Source of the DNA: Buxus sempervirens
Lineage: Eukaryota > Streptophyta > Magnoliopsida > Buxales > Buxaceae
Direction of reading: 5' to 3'
Length of the DNA: 64,000 bases
Assembly (NCBI GenBank): GCA_947561395.2
Contig: OX387185.1
Span: forward strand, 33,522,213-33,586,212
Positions 52,001-56,668 of this stretch are shown here, piece after piece. Within the stretch, counting starts at the first letter, position 1, and the number at the start of each line of letters is the position of its first letter. The notes beneath the pieces were generated by a model. The model was given only the letters and a program-made list of their open reading frames with translations, ran no database searches and was not told the DNA's origin. The translations under genes and the position numbers were made by a program.

Positions 52001-54689
52001 AAATAACATCATAGACTCATATTGTATGCAATGAAATGATTGGATGGCTTCATAACTTCTGTAAATTGCTAGCTTATTCATCTTAAGAAGGAAGAAAATT
52101 GATTCACTTTTAGAATATAGTAGATGATTAGTTCTCTTTTACAAGGAAGTATTTGATAATGTATGATATGTGATATTTCTGAGTCATTTTTTTTATGAAT
52201 AATGAAGCATATTAAATAGATAAGGAAAAAGGTTGATAGGCGGTTTAGGTAACCCCACCAAGAACAAGAAATAGAGCAAGTTACCAAACCTACCACCCTA
52301 GTAAGCTATACATACTGTAGTGTCATATATAATAAACTCACCCCACTTCCCCGAAGCCCTGGAACTCTAGTAAGCATATAGCTCTAAAAATATTTCCGAT
52401 GGAGCTCCTATAAACAAATCTGATCTCAAAGCCCTATACTTTACTAGCCGATCTGCAACTACATTAGCCTTTCTAGGCTAATGACTGAATGAGGTGTTCA
52501 GCTTTTGTGCTAGAGCTCTAGCTTTGTTGATGACATGTGAGAACTTGGAAGACCTAGTGTTGCCTGCAAGCTGATTGCCACTATTGATATTACCACAAGT
52601 GTATGGCTTGTTATCAGTAAAATAGGGCAGAAAGAGTATCGTATCTACAGGGAGGAGATTCAAGTACTAATTAATCAAATTTCCTAGATTATTTAGACAA
52701 TTTCGAAACTTAGTGAAAATTTACTAAAATGATAAAACAGAAATAAACTGCTGATTCTAATAGTGAGAAATCAAATATGAACGAGTTCTAGGATTTTGGT
52801 TTCATCAATTGGATTCTTTCAATGAATTTACATATATTTGCTTGCATAAATTTTTTGCTAATTACACTGATCGAATTCCCTTTTGCATGTGTTATCCTCT
52901 TTCAAGGTATAACATCTATACCTATATTAATCCTATGTCTACTTTTGTGATCGTAGCAATTAATATAAATTCATCACGAACTGTGAAACTTTTGAATGAA
53001 GGTCACATATGTGTGTGGTTATCTCTAAACTACACTACTCAGGTTTGATGAATCTACCAAATAATGTCGAACTTCCACTTTTGATCCATTATTCAACATC
53101 TTAAAAATTGCAATTAGTGGCCCATTAATTGCGGGAAAGAAATCTGAAATCATCAAATTTTAATCAACAACGAATGTGACCCAATATCTTATGCAAAATC
53201 AAATCTAGAATCCAATGATTACATCCTAACCCTAGAATAAGAAAACTAGCCTCTCATGGCTAAGAAACAATCCAATAAATCACGAAATATGAGTTCAATA
53301 TCAACACACTTTAATAAAAATCAAACCAGTCAAGAAGAAGAAGAATAAGATATCTCTGCTGTTGGAGTTGTCAAGTCCTTGCTGAAATCGCCCCCTTCTT
53401 TTCTCCTGTCCAAAACGTGTCTAAGTCTCACTTGCTTCAATGTCCAATCCCAGCCAAAAACGTCTAACCCTCTTTTGATGCTTTTCCCCCTTTTCAAAAC
53501 TCTCTTTCCATGTTTCCAGATCCCAATCAAATCTCCTTTCTAAAATTGAAATAAATCTCTTTCCAAAATGTGTTGTTGAGATCCAATTTTTTAGGCAGTT
53601 TCTATTATCCAACTTGCAACAGAATTTAGAGCACAAAAATGATCTCTATTGGAATGGGGCCCTTGATGAAAGTTTTAGGAAATTCTCTTAGATTTCCAAC
53701 GCACATGACCTTAGTTAATTTTAACTTCTAGAACTCCAGATATGGGCCAAACACCAAAACCTGGTCTATGCTGCAGTTATCTTCTGGGCAGATTCAGACT
53801 TCTTTGTTTATGCTAATTTTATACTTCAAAATGGCAGAATTAGGTCTTGGGCTCTTCATGAAAGTTTTAGGCCTATGTCTTAGCTTTTCAATGAACCAAA
53901 TAACACCTGAATTGAAGGTCTGTAGCTCTAGTTGTAACCCAAAAACCGAACAGTGCTCTGTGTTGGCTGGACTGGTTCAAGTAAGATTTGCTCTCTTGGA
54001 CTAGCCAGCATCCATCTTCTTCACACCAGTCTAAATTTAACCTGATCATGTAGTTAACGCCTACAAAATATCAAGAATCCCTAGAGATTAAATAAATGCC
54101 AAAGACACAAAATTCTAAATAAATGCAATAAGAAACCTACAAAACACTCTAAAAACCACACAATATGACTAAGAAGATGTGTGAACTAGTTTCCCACATC
54201 ACAAGTATCCATCTAATGGTTGATAGATATTTTGGAAGTTCCATTCCTTTATATTGTAATGGATGTAAAGACACTTGTAATAACATCCAAATTATTTTCG
54301 GTGATCCCTAGATTATGAATTATTTTTGTTTTTAATGCCATGCAAAAATTTTACTTGCCAGGCAAACTTGTGGCTAAGTTTTAGGTTGATTTGAATCTGG
54401 GTGCTATACAAAAATTTTACAAACTTTGACCTGATATTGTTATTCTTAAACATTCCAGTCCAGGTTCTACCATTCTTTCCAAATTTAATTTCCTTCATGG
54501 AGAATTTTATCTTTTAGTCATTTCACATGCAGTGCAGGAGGAATGGCTCTGTCAACTTTGGTGCCTGCTACTGTGAGCTCAATCTCTTTACTGGCTAAAA
54601 GTTCAAACGCTGGCCTACAAGTCTGGTCTTTGCATGGCCTACTTCTGACCATTGAAGCTGCAGGATTGTCCTTTGTGTCTCATGTTCAG
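10526..54689 (+). CDS. SWEETIE: SWEETIE-like HEAT-repeat protein, internal 17 exons (partial gene)
   Basis: Seventeen exons join into 595 codons without a stop or frame error (1785 nt), and every junction is GT..AG. The product is leucine/alanine-rich paired-helix sequence typical of HEAT repeats. It matches, from memory, about the second quarter of Arabidopsis SWEETIE, a protein of over 2,000 residues. Landmarks are ACVLYILRVGV, AEVDPTCVGG, FIIRILIAYQSLPDP, DKRDAWLGP, RDWFEDELR and GLGLLARLGNDIF. In Arabidopsis, sweetie mutants have altered carbohydrate balance, growth and senescence. Animal HEATR5B and yeast Laa1 work with the AP-1 clathrin adaptor, so a trafficking role is an inference for the plant protein. 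No catalytic motif, signal peptide or membrane segment is visible. Introns range from 90 bp to 14.3 kb, and the long ones are long because of transposons. Start, stop and promoter are outside the window. Exons are listed separately. Confidence 0.93.
10841..10921 (+). CDS. SWEETIE: SWEETIE exon B (27 codons, phase 0-0)
   Basis: Acceptor ..attcacag, donor gtgaga. It encodes IESPDTSPTMEVSALRTL.. to ..LKSLGE, the counterpart of the Arabidopsis stretch that ends ALSYTLKTLGE. The intron before it is only 225 bp. Confidence 0.92.
10922..11212. other. Intron B start
   Basis: AT-rich intron. The last part may be the 3' non-coding portion of an older sense LINE that resumes at 12424. No coding signal. 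Confidence 0.4.
11221..12415 (-). mobile_element. Antisense L1-type LINE (zf-RVT to RNase H), 8-bp target duplication
   Basis: ggtagttt occurs at 11213-11220 and 12416-12423, and a T-run (LINE tail) sits at the left. Minus-strand frames give VPPKIMASLWTTLLYKINTA (zf-RVT), VWMKRNRRIFRN (connector), MNVDGSSIGNPDPSGIGG, STQVEIMVLLFGL, EGNSITVMR and ANAIADRLAKL (RNase H). Three of four acidic residues remain; the third is Asn in EGNS. Frameshifts near 11560 and 12160 break it. Confidence 0.82.
12424..12640 (+). repeat. Sense LINE 3' end with TA/CA/TACA microsatellite
   Basis: G-rich non-coding sequence is followed by (TA)n(CA)n(TACA)n at about 12585-12628 and then cttcattattcattaaag. This is the same 3' motif, in sense, that other LINEs here carry before their A-tail. 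It was probably split by the 11221-12415 insertion. Confidence 0.55.
12700..12900 (-). pseudogene. LINE endonuclease C-terminal fragment
   Basis: The minus strand reads GPIPFRFENMWLTNRF, the conserved stretch just after the L1 endonuclease SDHxPI motif, as in GPSPFRFENMWFEHP of the LINE at 5279. Ends are not visible. Confidence 0.65.
13064..13230 (-). pseudogene. RTE-type LINE fragment (post-RT region)
   Basis: The minus strand reads FYTIVIRPALIYGSKCW and then LLRWMQKVQE. This resembles the KFYRTAIRPAxLYGxECW..RMLRWM stretch of plant RTE-clade LINEs. It is a different clade from the L1-type copies and the same clade as the element at 36565. Confidence 0.6.
13231..14913. other. Unidentified intron block, richer in G+C up to about 14215
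   Basis: 13231-14215 looks less AT-rich than the adjoining intron. It has medium open frames on the minus strand (13434-13737) and a roughly 70-codon open stretch on the plus strand at about 13945-14166, containing LLDNLGAARFSNFEQDKRK. None was recognised; a gene fragment, an organellar insert or an old transposon are possible. 14216-14913 is ordinary T-rich intron. Confidence 0.35.
14914..14982 (+). CDS. SWEETIE: SWEETIE exon C (23 codons, phase 0-0)
   Basis: Acceptor ..aattttcag, donor gtaagc. It encodes VPVEFKEVLDSTVVAALSN.., continuing the same HEAT helix pair. The preceding 4.0-kb intron holds LINE insertions. Confidence 0.92.
14983..15510. other. Intron C-D
   Basis: T-rich intron. Short repeated words such as tattgtttaacattgaagctcc occur near 15270-15310. 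No gene seen. Confidence 0.5.
15511..15636 (+). CDS. SWEETIE: SWEETIE exon D (42 codons, phase 0-0)
   Basis: Acceptor ..ttgtactag, donor gtaaga. It encodes VRIEAAIMLRILAEVDPTC.. to ..LRENVSFEK. The last 16 nt and the donor are duplicated 54 bp downstream (see the 15621-15724 entry). Confidence 0.95.
15621..15724 (+). repeat. SWEETIE: 50-bp tandem duplication spanning exon D end and its splice donor
   Basis: 15621-15670 and 15675-15724 match at 45 of 50 positions. Copy 1 contains the last 16 coding bases and donor gaaaag|gtaagaat. Copy 2 has gaaaat|gtaagaat, a decoy donor weaker by the -1 base. Using copy 2 would add 54 nt that reach an in-frame TAG eight codons in. Confidence 0.92.
16233..16650. 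repeat. hAT-like non-autonomous relic
   Basis: The left end cgaggtttcaatgccaatg resembles the CAAGGTTTTCAAT.. terminus of the hAT element at 58070. The right end ..gatattgtaaacaatg resembles ..gacattgtaaacactg of the hAT element at 40578-45500. Between them ggcatgcc and atatattgc recur many times. No coding capacity and no convincing 8-bp target repeat. Confidence 0.5.
16651..17693. other. Intron D-E remainder
   Basis: AT-rich intron without recognisable features. 15725-16232 is similar. Confidence 0.5.
17694..17797 (+). CDS. SWEETIE: SWEETIE exon E (phase 0-2)
   Basis: Acceptor ..ttgttgtctag, donor gtaatt. It encodes GSNLKVELDSLSGQASVLA.. to ..LPLSYPA plus two bases of an Arg codon, completed by the first base of exon F 14.3 kb downstream. 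Confidence 0.94.
18224..18683. repeat. Repeat rich in aaatttcg words, possibly hAT-derived
   Basis: Variants of ggcgaaatttcg and gaaatgtcggc recur at least eight times on both strands. The right end, read in reverse, begins CAAGGATGGAAATTTCGC, like the CAAGGTTTT termini of the hAT copies here. The repeats make both strands look open over 80-120 codons, but the frames are repeat artefacts. The left boundary is uncertain. Confidence 0.45.
18957..20168 (-). mobile_element. Antisense L1-type LINE lacking RNase H, ~13-bp target duplication
   Basis: ttattttagcatc (18944-18956) and ttattttagaatc (20169-20181) differ at one base. The left side carries the reversed tail tttttttgatgaatgg and (TA)n. 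Minus-strand frames give GSGSSIRFWHDRWWG, CFMCMEARENIDHLFIQC (zf-RVT), VVWFIWLSRI and VREWHRWCYLTSTTDEG, then go directly into the non-coding 3' part. No RNase H is present. Confidence 0.85.
20220..20600 (+). pseudogene. Sense LINE 3' end: last part of RNase H and 3' tail
   Basis: The frame reads IPRDANKEVVWLAKMGSLRTEF, matching the final RNase H motif xPRxANxxADxLAKMG. It then runs into G/T-rich non-coding sequence ending in (TA)n at about 20580-20597. Confidence 0.7.
20615..21490 (-). mobile_element. Antisense L1-type LINE, connector to RNase H
   Basis: The left end is the reversed tail ttttttttatgaataatga. The minus strand reads IMFNGCSIENPGPSGIGG (first acidic residue is Asn), a decayed second motif, VGDSATVISWM and ANRIVDQLAKMGPSR. 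The upstream part reads the VRHIWLEHNIKIFRDN-type connector. It ends near 21490 where a sense LINE begins; no target repeat was recognised. Confidence 0.75.
21505..23770 (+). pseudogene. Sense L1-type LINE, mid reverse transcriptase to RNase H
   Basis: It begins at FLLNGSVVGFFPSSRGL and keeps both catalytic Asp residues in CVDDILVLL near 21690. It continues with FWDPVIGRVEKR, CFWHDLWWGR (about 22390), VTFKIKAFIWTMLLYMINSTG (about 22750) and MKVNFNGCSLGNPRPLG and EGDAAT of RNase H (23280-23500). A GA microsatellite lies at 22139-22163. Numerous frameshifts and stops. The copy lacks its 5' half and has no clear A-tail. Confidence 0.78.
23790..24486 (+). pseudogene. Copia reverse transcriptase, first part
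   Basis: Readable motifs are EEIESLDKNDTWVLVELPK, FKSWLVVKRYL, YYNEIFSLVVRHTSI, KEHLVCRLNVSLW, PRQWYNKLDSL and DCCVYF. The LLYVDD box has become LMLYAED. MKNLVAAKKICNMKIHRDK near 24410-24470 precedes the break. Several stops and one frameshift. Confidence 0.85.
24609..25597 (-). mobile_element. Antisense LINE inserted in the TRIM-like LTR, 15-bp target duplication
   Basis: ctcaagcctacatat (24594-24608) and ctcaagcgtacatat (25598-25612) differ at one base. The left end is the reversed tail ttttttttttgataagtgatgaaatttt. The minus strand reads RNase H: YAFRGPIGVADFTRAKLMALITGL, ERDAANILRWISSEAMG, SFKHVPRVANEVA. The last motif, DRLAKAG, is displaced to about 24800 by an internal insert. It is 5'-truncated within the RNase H domain. 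Confidence 0.85.
24811..25330 (-). other. ~520-bp coding-like insert inside the LINE RNase H domain
   Basis: It lies between ..VPRVANEVA and DRLAKAG.. of the RNase H. On the minus strand it opens in the LINE frame with about 65 codons ending in a Ser/Asp/Glu-rich stretch (EESDSDSEDSEDEVGNDSE) and a stop. It then shows further protein-like sequence: APTRIRGISRSVEGMKQKK near 25070, then ELRESHRIINRAFNMLAVHV and EKRFSPLDQDAEG near 24850-24960. The ends read cacttaag and cttagtg, faintly CACTA-like but without a clear 3-bp repeat. Origin not recognised; a captured host-gene or other transposon fragment is possible. Confidence 0.6.
26166..26444 (+). pseudogene. Copia reverse transcriptase, second part
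   Basis: The frame reads QQKYVVMMLERLSIGDAK and, after frameshifts, LMYAIVC..RLDFAHSLSM and NLGREHWKAITWV. These match the Copia stretch SLMYAMVCTRPDIAHAV..PGKEHWEAVKW. It stops at the solo LTR and resumes at 28731. Confidence 0.82.
26445..28730. mobile_element. Solo LTR, 2.3 kb, 5-bp target duplication gtggg
   Basis: It starts tgtgggaac, ends ggttctgaca, and is flanked by gtggg at 26440-26444 and 28731-28735. It has no internal region or protein. Near the start is ggagtcgccacc and later ttaggcaccc, a combination I associate with large plant Ty3/Gypsy LTRs (inference). 26690-27200 holds a degenerate AT-rich tandem repeat of about 140 bp. ttttatagaag near 28236 could be a TATA box about 0.5 kb from the end. 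It splits the Copia frame between AITWV and FRYLKG. Confidence 0.88.
28736..29240 (+). pseudogene. Copia RNase H and pol end
   Basis: The frame reads FRYLKGTIGYGFVFERQQ, VKGYVDAEYIGGMGAG, GGPICWTSM, AEYMAVNEAPKEALWLKGL and later HFDMLTK. These are Copia RNase H motifs, including the Asp of the YxDADxAG box and the Glu of AEYMA. Stops are scattered. Confidence 0.85.
29359..29665 (+). repeat. Copia 3' LTR (approximate)
   Basis: It begins tgttggagtg directly after ggtgtagattg and contains the LTR-like sequence ggatgtaggcacattgccg near 29580. The end at ..ttccaca is a best guess, because no matching 5' LTR or target repeat is present. Confidence 0.55.
29666..32079. other. Intron E-F remainder, unassigned
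   Basis: AT-rich sequence with a few short frames on both strands (the longest is about 89 codons at 29933-30202). No protein family or clear repeat ends were recognised. Confidence 0.45.
32080..32212 (+). CDS. SWEETIE: SWEETIE exon F (phase 2-0)
   Basis: Acceptor ..atatacacag, donor gtactt. It encodes (R)LPKSVLELSRKMLTEPC.., then EKEAGWLLLASLISSMPKE. The split Arg codon fits exon E exactly although the intron is 14,282 bp. Confidence 0.95.
32352..32458 (+). CDS. SWEETIE: SWEETIE exon G (phase 0-2)
   Basis: Acceptor ..aataatgcag, donor gttagc. It encodes ELEDQLFDILSLWASMFNG.. to ..EDLISEI plus a split Ser codon. The intron before it is 139 bp. Confidence 0.93.
32459..33529. other. Intron G-H, first part
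   Basis: T-rich intron with no gene or clear repeat seen. The part after the CAY tract, 34211-35008, is similar. Confidence 0.5.
33530..34210. repeat. Degenerate CAY-rich (ACC/ATC) trinucleotide tract
   Basis: Accaccatc-like triplets dominate, mixed with decayed sequence. Overlapping frames on both strands are due to the repeat. Confidence 0.6.
35009..35125 (+). CDS. SWEETIE: SWEETIE exon H (phase 2-2)
   Basis: Acceptor ..tgtttttag, donor gttcat. It encodes (S)VWSAAVDSLTAFIRCF.. to ..LQPVLVYLT plus a split Arg codon. The matching Arabidopsis stretch begins VWSAAIDALTAF. Confidence 0.93.
35278..35442 (+). CDS. SWEETIE: SWEETIE exon I (phase 2-2)
   Basis: Acceptor ..ctgttgtatag, donor gtaact. 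It encodes (R)ALSYVALLSTKPQNL.., then LFIIRILIAYQSLPDP and ..EICTTPF plus a split Arg codon. This is the longest exon here and one of the most conserved. Confidence 0.96.
35585..35671 (+). CDS. SWEETIE: SWEETIE exon J (phase 2-2)
   Basis: Acceptor ..gaatataaag, donor gtaatc. It encodes (R)DAFACEESSCLRLLLDKR.. to ..LGPCIPG plus a split Arg codon. The acceptor lacks a strong pyrimidine run. Confidence 0.94.
35861..35954 (+). CDS. SWEETIE: SWEETIE exon K (phase 2-0)
   Basis: Acceptor ..gaatatccag, donor gtgatg. It encodes (R)DWFEDELRAFQGGKDG.. to ..ELTSFPQ. A 12.1-kb transposon-filled intron follows. Confidence 0.95.
35955..36564. other. Intron K-L start
   Basis: Intron sequence with short frames only; no feature recognised. 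Confidence 0.45.
36565..38860 (+). pseudogene. RTE-type LINE: endonuclease and reverse transcriptase, badly decayed
   Basis: It opens with DIWNIGTLRRKKLELEDMMERR and LQENKWK, the RTE-clade endonuclease start (xTWNIGSLTGK..QETKW). GGDLKGHVGEESD near 37000, GRGFGQSNE and PTVAYDLDLVYTFFQNR follow. Reverse-transcriptase relics are GNMLGLDGVLIELWK (about 38010), QFGFILERATIEAIF (about 38310), a LEKAYD relic near 38410, the GLxQG region near 38570 and LLFGYDVVLV (FADD box, about 38660). It is the same clade as the scrap at 13064 and lies in sense to SWEETIE. The 3' limit is approximate. Confidence 0.8.
38861..40569. other. Intron K-L middle
   Basis: AT-rich with short frames on both strands and no recognised family. 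Near 40445-40500 the word tgtaggcatgctgc occurs twice. Confidence 0.45.
40578..45500 (-). mobile_element. hAT-superfamily DNA transposon, 4.9 kb, decayed
   Basis: The left end caaggttttaaattt.. and the reversed right end cagtgtttacaatg.. are imperfect inverted termini. Flanking octamers ctgaggtg (40570-40577) and atgagatg (45501-45508) match at 6 of 8, consistent with an aged hAT target duplication. The element carries a transposase relic on the minus strand. 44470-45000 is AT-rich non-coding, and a CAY-rich stretch lies at about 41440-41560. Confidence 0.75.
41346..44245 (-). pseudogene. hAT transposase (BED finger, DUF659, hAT core), broken
   Basis: The N-terminal BED zinc finger reads VCSHCHHVIKGGGACRLKHH.. 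with CxxC and HxxxxH (about 44110-44200). An acidic linker follows. DUF659 lies at about 43200-43640, with IFNHIPT-like and AIQQAGIGV. The core reads KYRLYWTLCTAQCIDLMLD and ATNYIALESI (42929-43231); in family members this is the CxxHxLxLxxxD region. The C-terminal part LVFCHYNMKLNQKQLE (about 41920) belongs to the dimerisation end. Introns and frame breaks separate the pieces. An Asp/Gly-rich tail lies near 41350-41580. No intact frame. Confidence 0.8.
45509..45785. other. Intron between hAT element and LINE
   Basis: Short open stretch on the plus strand without a recognised family. It ends in a T-run at about 45717. Confidence 0.35.
45790..46470 (-). mobile_element. Antisense L1-type LINE lacking RNase H
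   Basis: The left end is the reversed tail ttatttttatgaataatg. The minus strand reads FDMIDVPWVLPDTF, GLGRRGKLLYNMLFHAVVWF, WMERNSRIFRDI and VKEWKKWCFSP (connector). It then passes directly into non-coding 3' sequence sharing a cttgttcag word with the copies at 4159 and 18957. No RNase H. No target repeat identified. Confidence 0.75.
46471..47492. other. Intron K-L, no gene seen
   Basis: Only short frames. The longest is 110 codons on the minus strand at 47037-47369, without recognisable similarity. Confidence 0.45.
47501..47960. mobile_element. hAT-type MITE, 460 bp, with inverted termini and 8-bp target duplication
   Basis: The left terminus ctgtgttacatggac matches the reverse complement of the right terminus at 14 of 15 bases, and similarity continues inward (gggtac..gtgtcgg). 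Flanking octamers gtttatat (47493-47500) and gtgtatat (47961-47968) match at 7 of 8. No coding capacity. The 8-bp duplication places it with hAT. Confidence 0.85.
48083..48151 (+). CDS. SWEETIE: SWEETIE exon L (23 codons, phase 0-0)
   Basis: Acceptor ..gatcttgaag, donor gtagat. It encodes PETINKMLVNQMLLCFGV.. to ..FASQ. The acceptor has a poor pyrimidine tract, and the start was chosen because it restores the family sequence directly after SFPQ of exon K. Confidence 0.88.
48244..48366 (+). CDS. SWEETIE: SWEETIE exon M (41 codons, phase 0-0)
   Basis: Acceptor ..atttcccag, donor gtacat. It encodes DSSGMLLLLGVIEQCLKAGK.. to ..LLSGLK. It is separated from exon L by a 92-bp intron. Confidence 0.95.
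48457..48525 (+). CDS. SWEETIE: SWEETIE exon N (23 codons, phase 0-0)
   Basis: Acceptor ..tttctcag, donor gtttgt. It encodes ALVSFRPQILSLDVLSSLQ.. to ..ILQ. Confidence 0.93.
48623..48727 (+). CDS. SWEETIE: SWEETIE exon O (35 codons, phase 0-0)
   Basis: Acceptor ..tttgatag, donor gtaagt. It encodes GILVEGDICASQRRASAEG.., then LGLLARLGNDIFTARM. It is strongly conserved with the remembered Arabidopsis protein. Confidence 0.96.
48728..49205. other. Intron O-P
   Basis: 478-bp intron; no feature seen. Confidence 0.6.
49206..49294 (+). CDS. SWEETIE: SWEETIE exon P (phase 0-2)
   Basis: Acceptor ..gttaaatag, donor gtaaaa. It encodes MRSLLGDLIGATDPCYTGS.. to ..GSIHR plus a split Ser codon, completed by exon Q 5.2 kb downstream. 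Confidence 0.95.
49523..49690. repeat. Possible small MITE with imperfect inverted ends
   Basis: cctatttgctacaa near 49535 is mirrored by ttgtagcaaata near 49669-49680. The interior is non-coding. Target duplication unclear. Confidence 0.35.
49691..50495. other. Intron P-Q, no gene seen
   Basis: Ordinary AT-rich intron. 49295-49522 is similar. Confidence 0.5.
50500..51095. repeat. C/A-only tract (CACC/ACC/CCCA repeats), nearly G-free
   Basis: After a T-run, 50530-51090 consists almost wholly of C, A and T with CCACCA, CACCC and ACCACC units and very few G. The 164-codon plus-strand frame (Thr/Pro/His) and the Gly/Val minus-strand frame are by-products. It is a long version of the CAY tract seen at 33530-34210. 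Confidence 0.85.
51096..52187. other. Intron P-Q middle, no gene seen
   Basis: AT-rich with short frames only. The repeated word ccgaaatttc is absent. No family recognised. Confidence 0.45.
52188..52594 (-). pseudogene. Antisense L1-type LINE 3' end (RNase H C-terminal part)
   Basis: The left end is the reversed tail ttttttttatgaataatgaag. The minus strand reads FSHVINKARALAQKLNTSFSH and then ANVVADRLVKYRALRSDLFIG, the end of the L1 RNase H domain. It is cut on its 5' side by the LTR-like insert at 52600. A few bases beyond 54206 may be its continuation. Confidence 0.72.
52600..54200. mobile_element. LTR-like non-coding insert, 1.6 kb (solo LTR or LARD-type)
   Basis: acaag lies on both sides (52595-52599 and 54201-54205). 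The insert begins tgtatggc and ends ..cccacatc(a). gttatcagtaaaatagg and cgtatctacaggg near its start are words I associate with plant LTRs. No coding frame of note. It interrupts the RNase H of an antisense LINE. Confidence 0.65.
54206..54532. other. Intron P-Q end
   Basis: No gene. It contains a weak repeat of caaaaattttac near 54343 and 54411. Confidence 0.45.
54533..54689 (+). CDS. SWEETIE: SWEETIE exon Q (last exon in window, phase 2-0)
   Basis: Acceptor ..cacatgcag, donor gtaatt. It encodes (S)AGGMALSTLVPATVSSIS.., then VWSLHGLLLTIEAAGLSFVS and HVQ. The exon that should follow was not found in the remaining 9.3 kb. Confidence 0.95.
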
Positions 54690-55408
54690 GTAATTTTGAA
54701 TGCTAGTGAAACAATTCCCTGAGTTTTTTTGGTATCCTCTTCTTTCAGTATATGGTTTTGTCAATTGTTTATAGTCAATTATTCCTAGGATCAATCCAAT
54801 GTGTCCTATGCTAGCATTCTCTTCATTTAGCTTCAAAATTTTCTGCATGAACATGGTTCTGAGGGCTTTTGTTTTTGACGTCAATTTTTTGTTATCTCCT
54901 GTCTTACAACAGTTTCAGTTGCAGCCAGCTTTCTTACTGTTAATATTAAAATAATATTTCCCATTCCAAATCTCTTTGGGGAGTTGTAGAGTTGGATTTT
55001 GGTAGTTATTTTCTTTGTATGGTTAGAAGCTATTATCTTACTGGTTATGTGGAATCAGAGTTTAGAGATAGAAGTGTTTTATTGTGGAACTTATTTTTGA
55101 TAGTGAACTTAGCAGGTTTATGGGAAGGGAATTCTAGCAGATGCATTTGTAGGCTGCCTTTCATTGAATTGTGCAAAGATTAAGTTTTCAATGTTCTGAT
55201 ATCTAATTGTGAGTCAAGGAGTTCTACCTGGATTTGGGATTTGAATGCCGAATGGAAAAATGTTATTTCAGATTAGGTTGGTGACTGAATGCATAGATCT
55301 ATTTGTATCTGAGGGAGCAGGAAGAGGGGATCAGTGTTCATCTTTTGTTGATTAGCAAAGCTCCAATGATTTCTAGAGGAGCAGCTTAACCATGGGTGTT
55401 GTTTGTAG
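54690..55408. other. Intron after exon Q, no gene seen
   Basis: AT-rich intron without recognisable features. Confidence 0.5.
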
Positions 55409-56668
55409 CAAGGTTTTATGTTTCAATTTTGCTTAAAATTCTAAGCATCAGAAAAATTTCGCTTACATTGCAGAAAATTTTGTTAGCATGTGGAAATTGT
55501 GGTGAATTTTTTATAGTTGTTGAAATTTTCATATAAAAAGCTTTTATGGGGGATTAAGTAAAATTAAATTAGAGCTAAAAACCACAATATTTATATATAG
55601 TCAGGTATAATTGCATACATTATTGGAGTAATATAGAGAAATTATGCCTAAATGGTTTAACTATAATGTGAAATTTTATAGAAGTCTATTTAAGAGGTAA
55701 CGAGGGACTATACTGAAATATGACAACGTCACTGCATATAGAGTATATCTAGCTTAATATGCACGGGATTGTTTTAAAATAAATCAAAGTGATATAAAAA
55801 TAAAATAAGATAGAATTCCAATAAATACTTAAAATATGAAAGTGATCAAATAAAATCTAGCTATTCAAGAAAGAAAAAAATTTGTATCTTTTTTTTATTT
55901 AAATATATATTTCTATTTTTTGATTTTTTTGTACTCTTGTTTAGATAAAATTCCCTTGTTAATTCATGGCCAATTGCTTGAATGAATAACTGGCCATTAT
56001 CTTTTCTGGTCTTTTGGTATTTTTAATTTTTTTTAGAATAATCAATAATTATTAGTGGTTTGTTTTTAAAGATTGTTCAAGTTAAGAAATGATTATGTAG
56101 TGAATTAACAATCAATTTCTTGGGTTTTTAGTTTGATAATTTAAATAAATTTTTATTTGTTATAACTTTTTATATCATTTACTTTTCTTTTTATTATTTT
56201 TATAATAATGTGCTTTTAACTAATTTTTTCATATAAAAGTAAATAGTACTATGTTTTGACAGAAATTAACTTTTAGGTGATCTACGAAACTTATATTAAT
56301 TGTGCATGTTTTGATTCAGTTTATGATCATTAAAAGTTTAAAAAAAAGACATTTACTGTTGGCTTGAGCATTTGACAATGTGTTAAATCTTCACTAAACA
56401 TGTATAGGATTTCTTTACATGCAAAAATGCTCATAAATGAGTTTTTTTCTCAATTGTTGGGGAGAAAAGAAAGTAGCTCCTTGGTAATTTTCCATCTTCG
56501 GAATGGAATAGAAGAATGGGGAAAATGATATTGAAATATGGACATATGTCTCGAACTTACCCTTGAAATGGAAATTTCAAGCAAAACATGTGAAATTCTC
56601 TTATGTTGTTGAAATTTTTCTTGCACATGGCAGAACTTGGTAGCATGATGCTAAAATCAATTCTTTTA
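55409..56668. repeat. hAT-like non-coding relic beginning caaggtttt
   Basis: The start caaggttttatgtttcaatttt resembles the termini of the two hAT elements. gaaaaatttcgc, tagcatg and tggcag words follow, and the interior is very AT-rich and non-coding. Its other end may lie near 58034, beyond the Harbinger-type insert. Confidence 0.45.
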
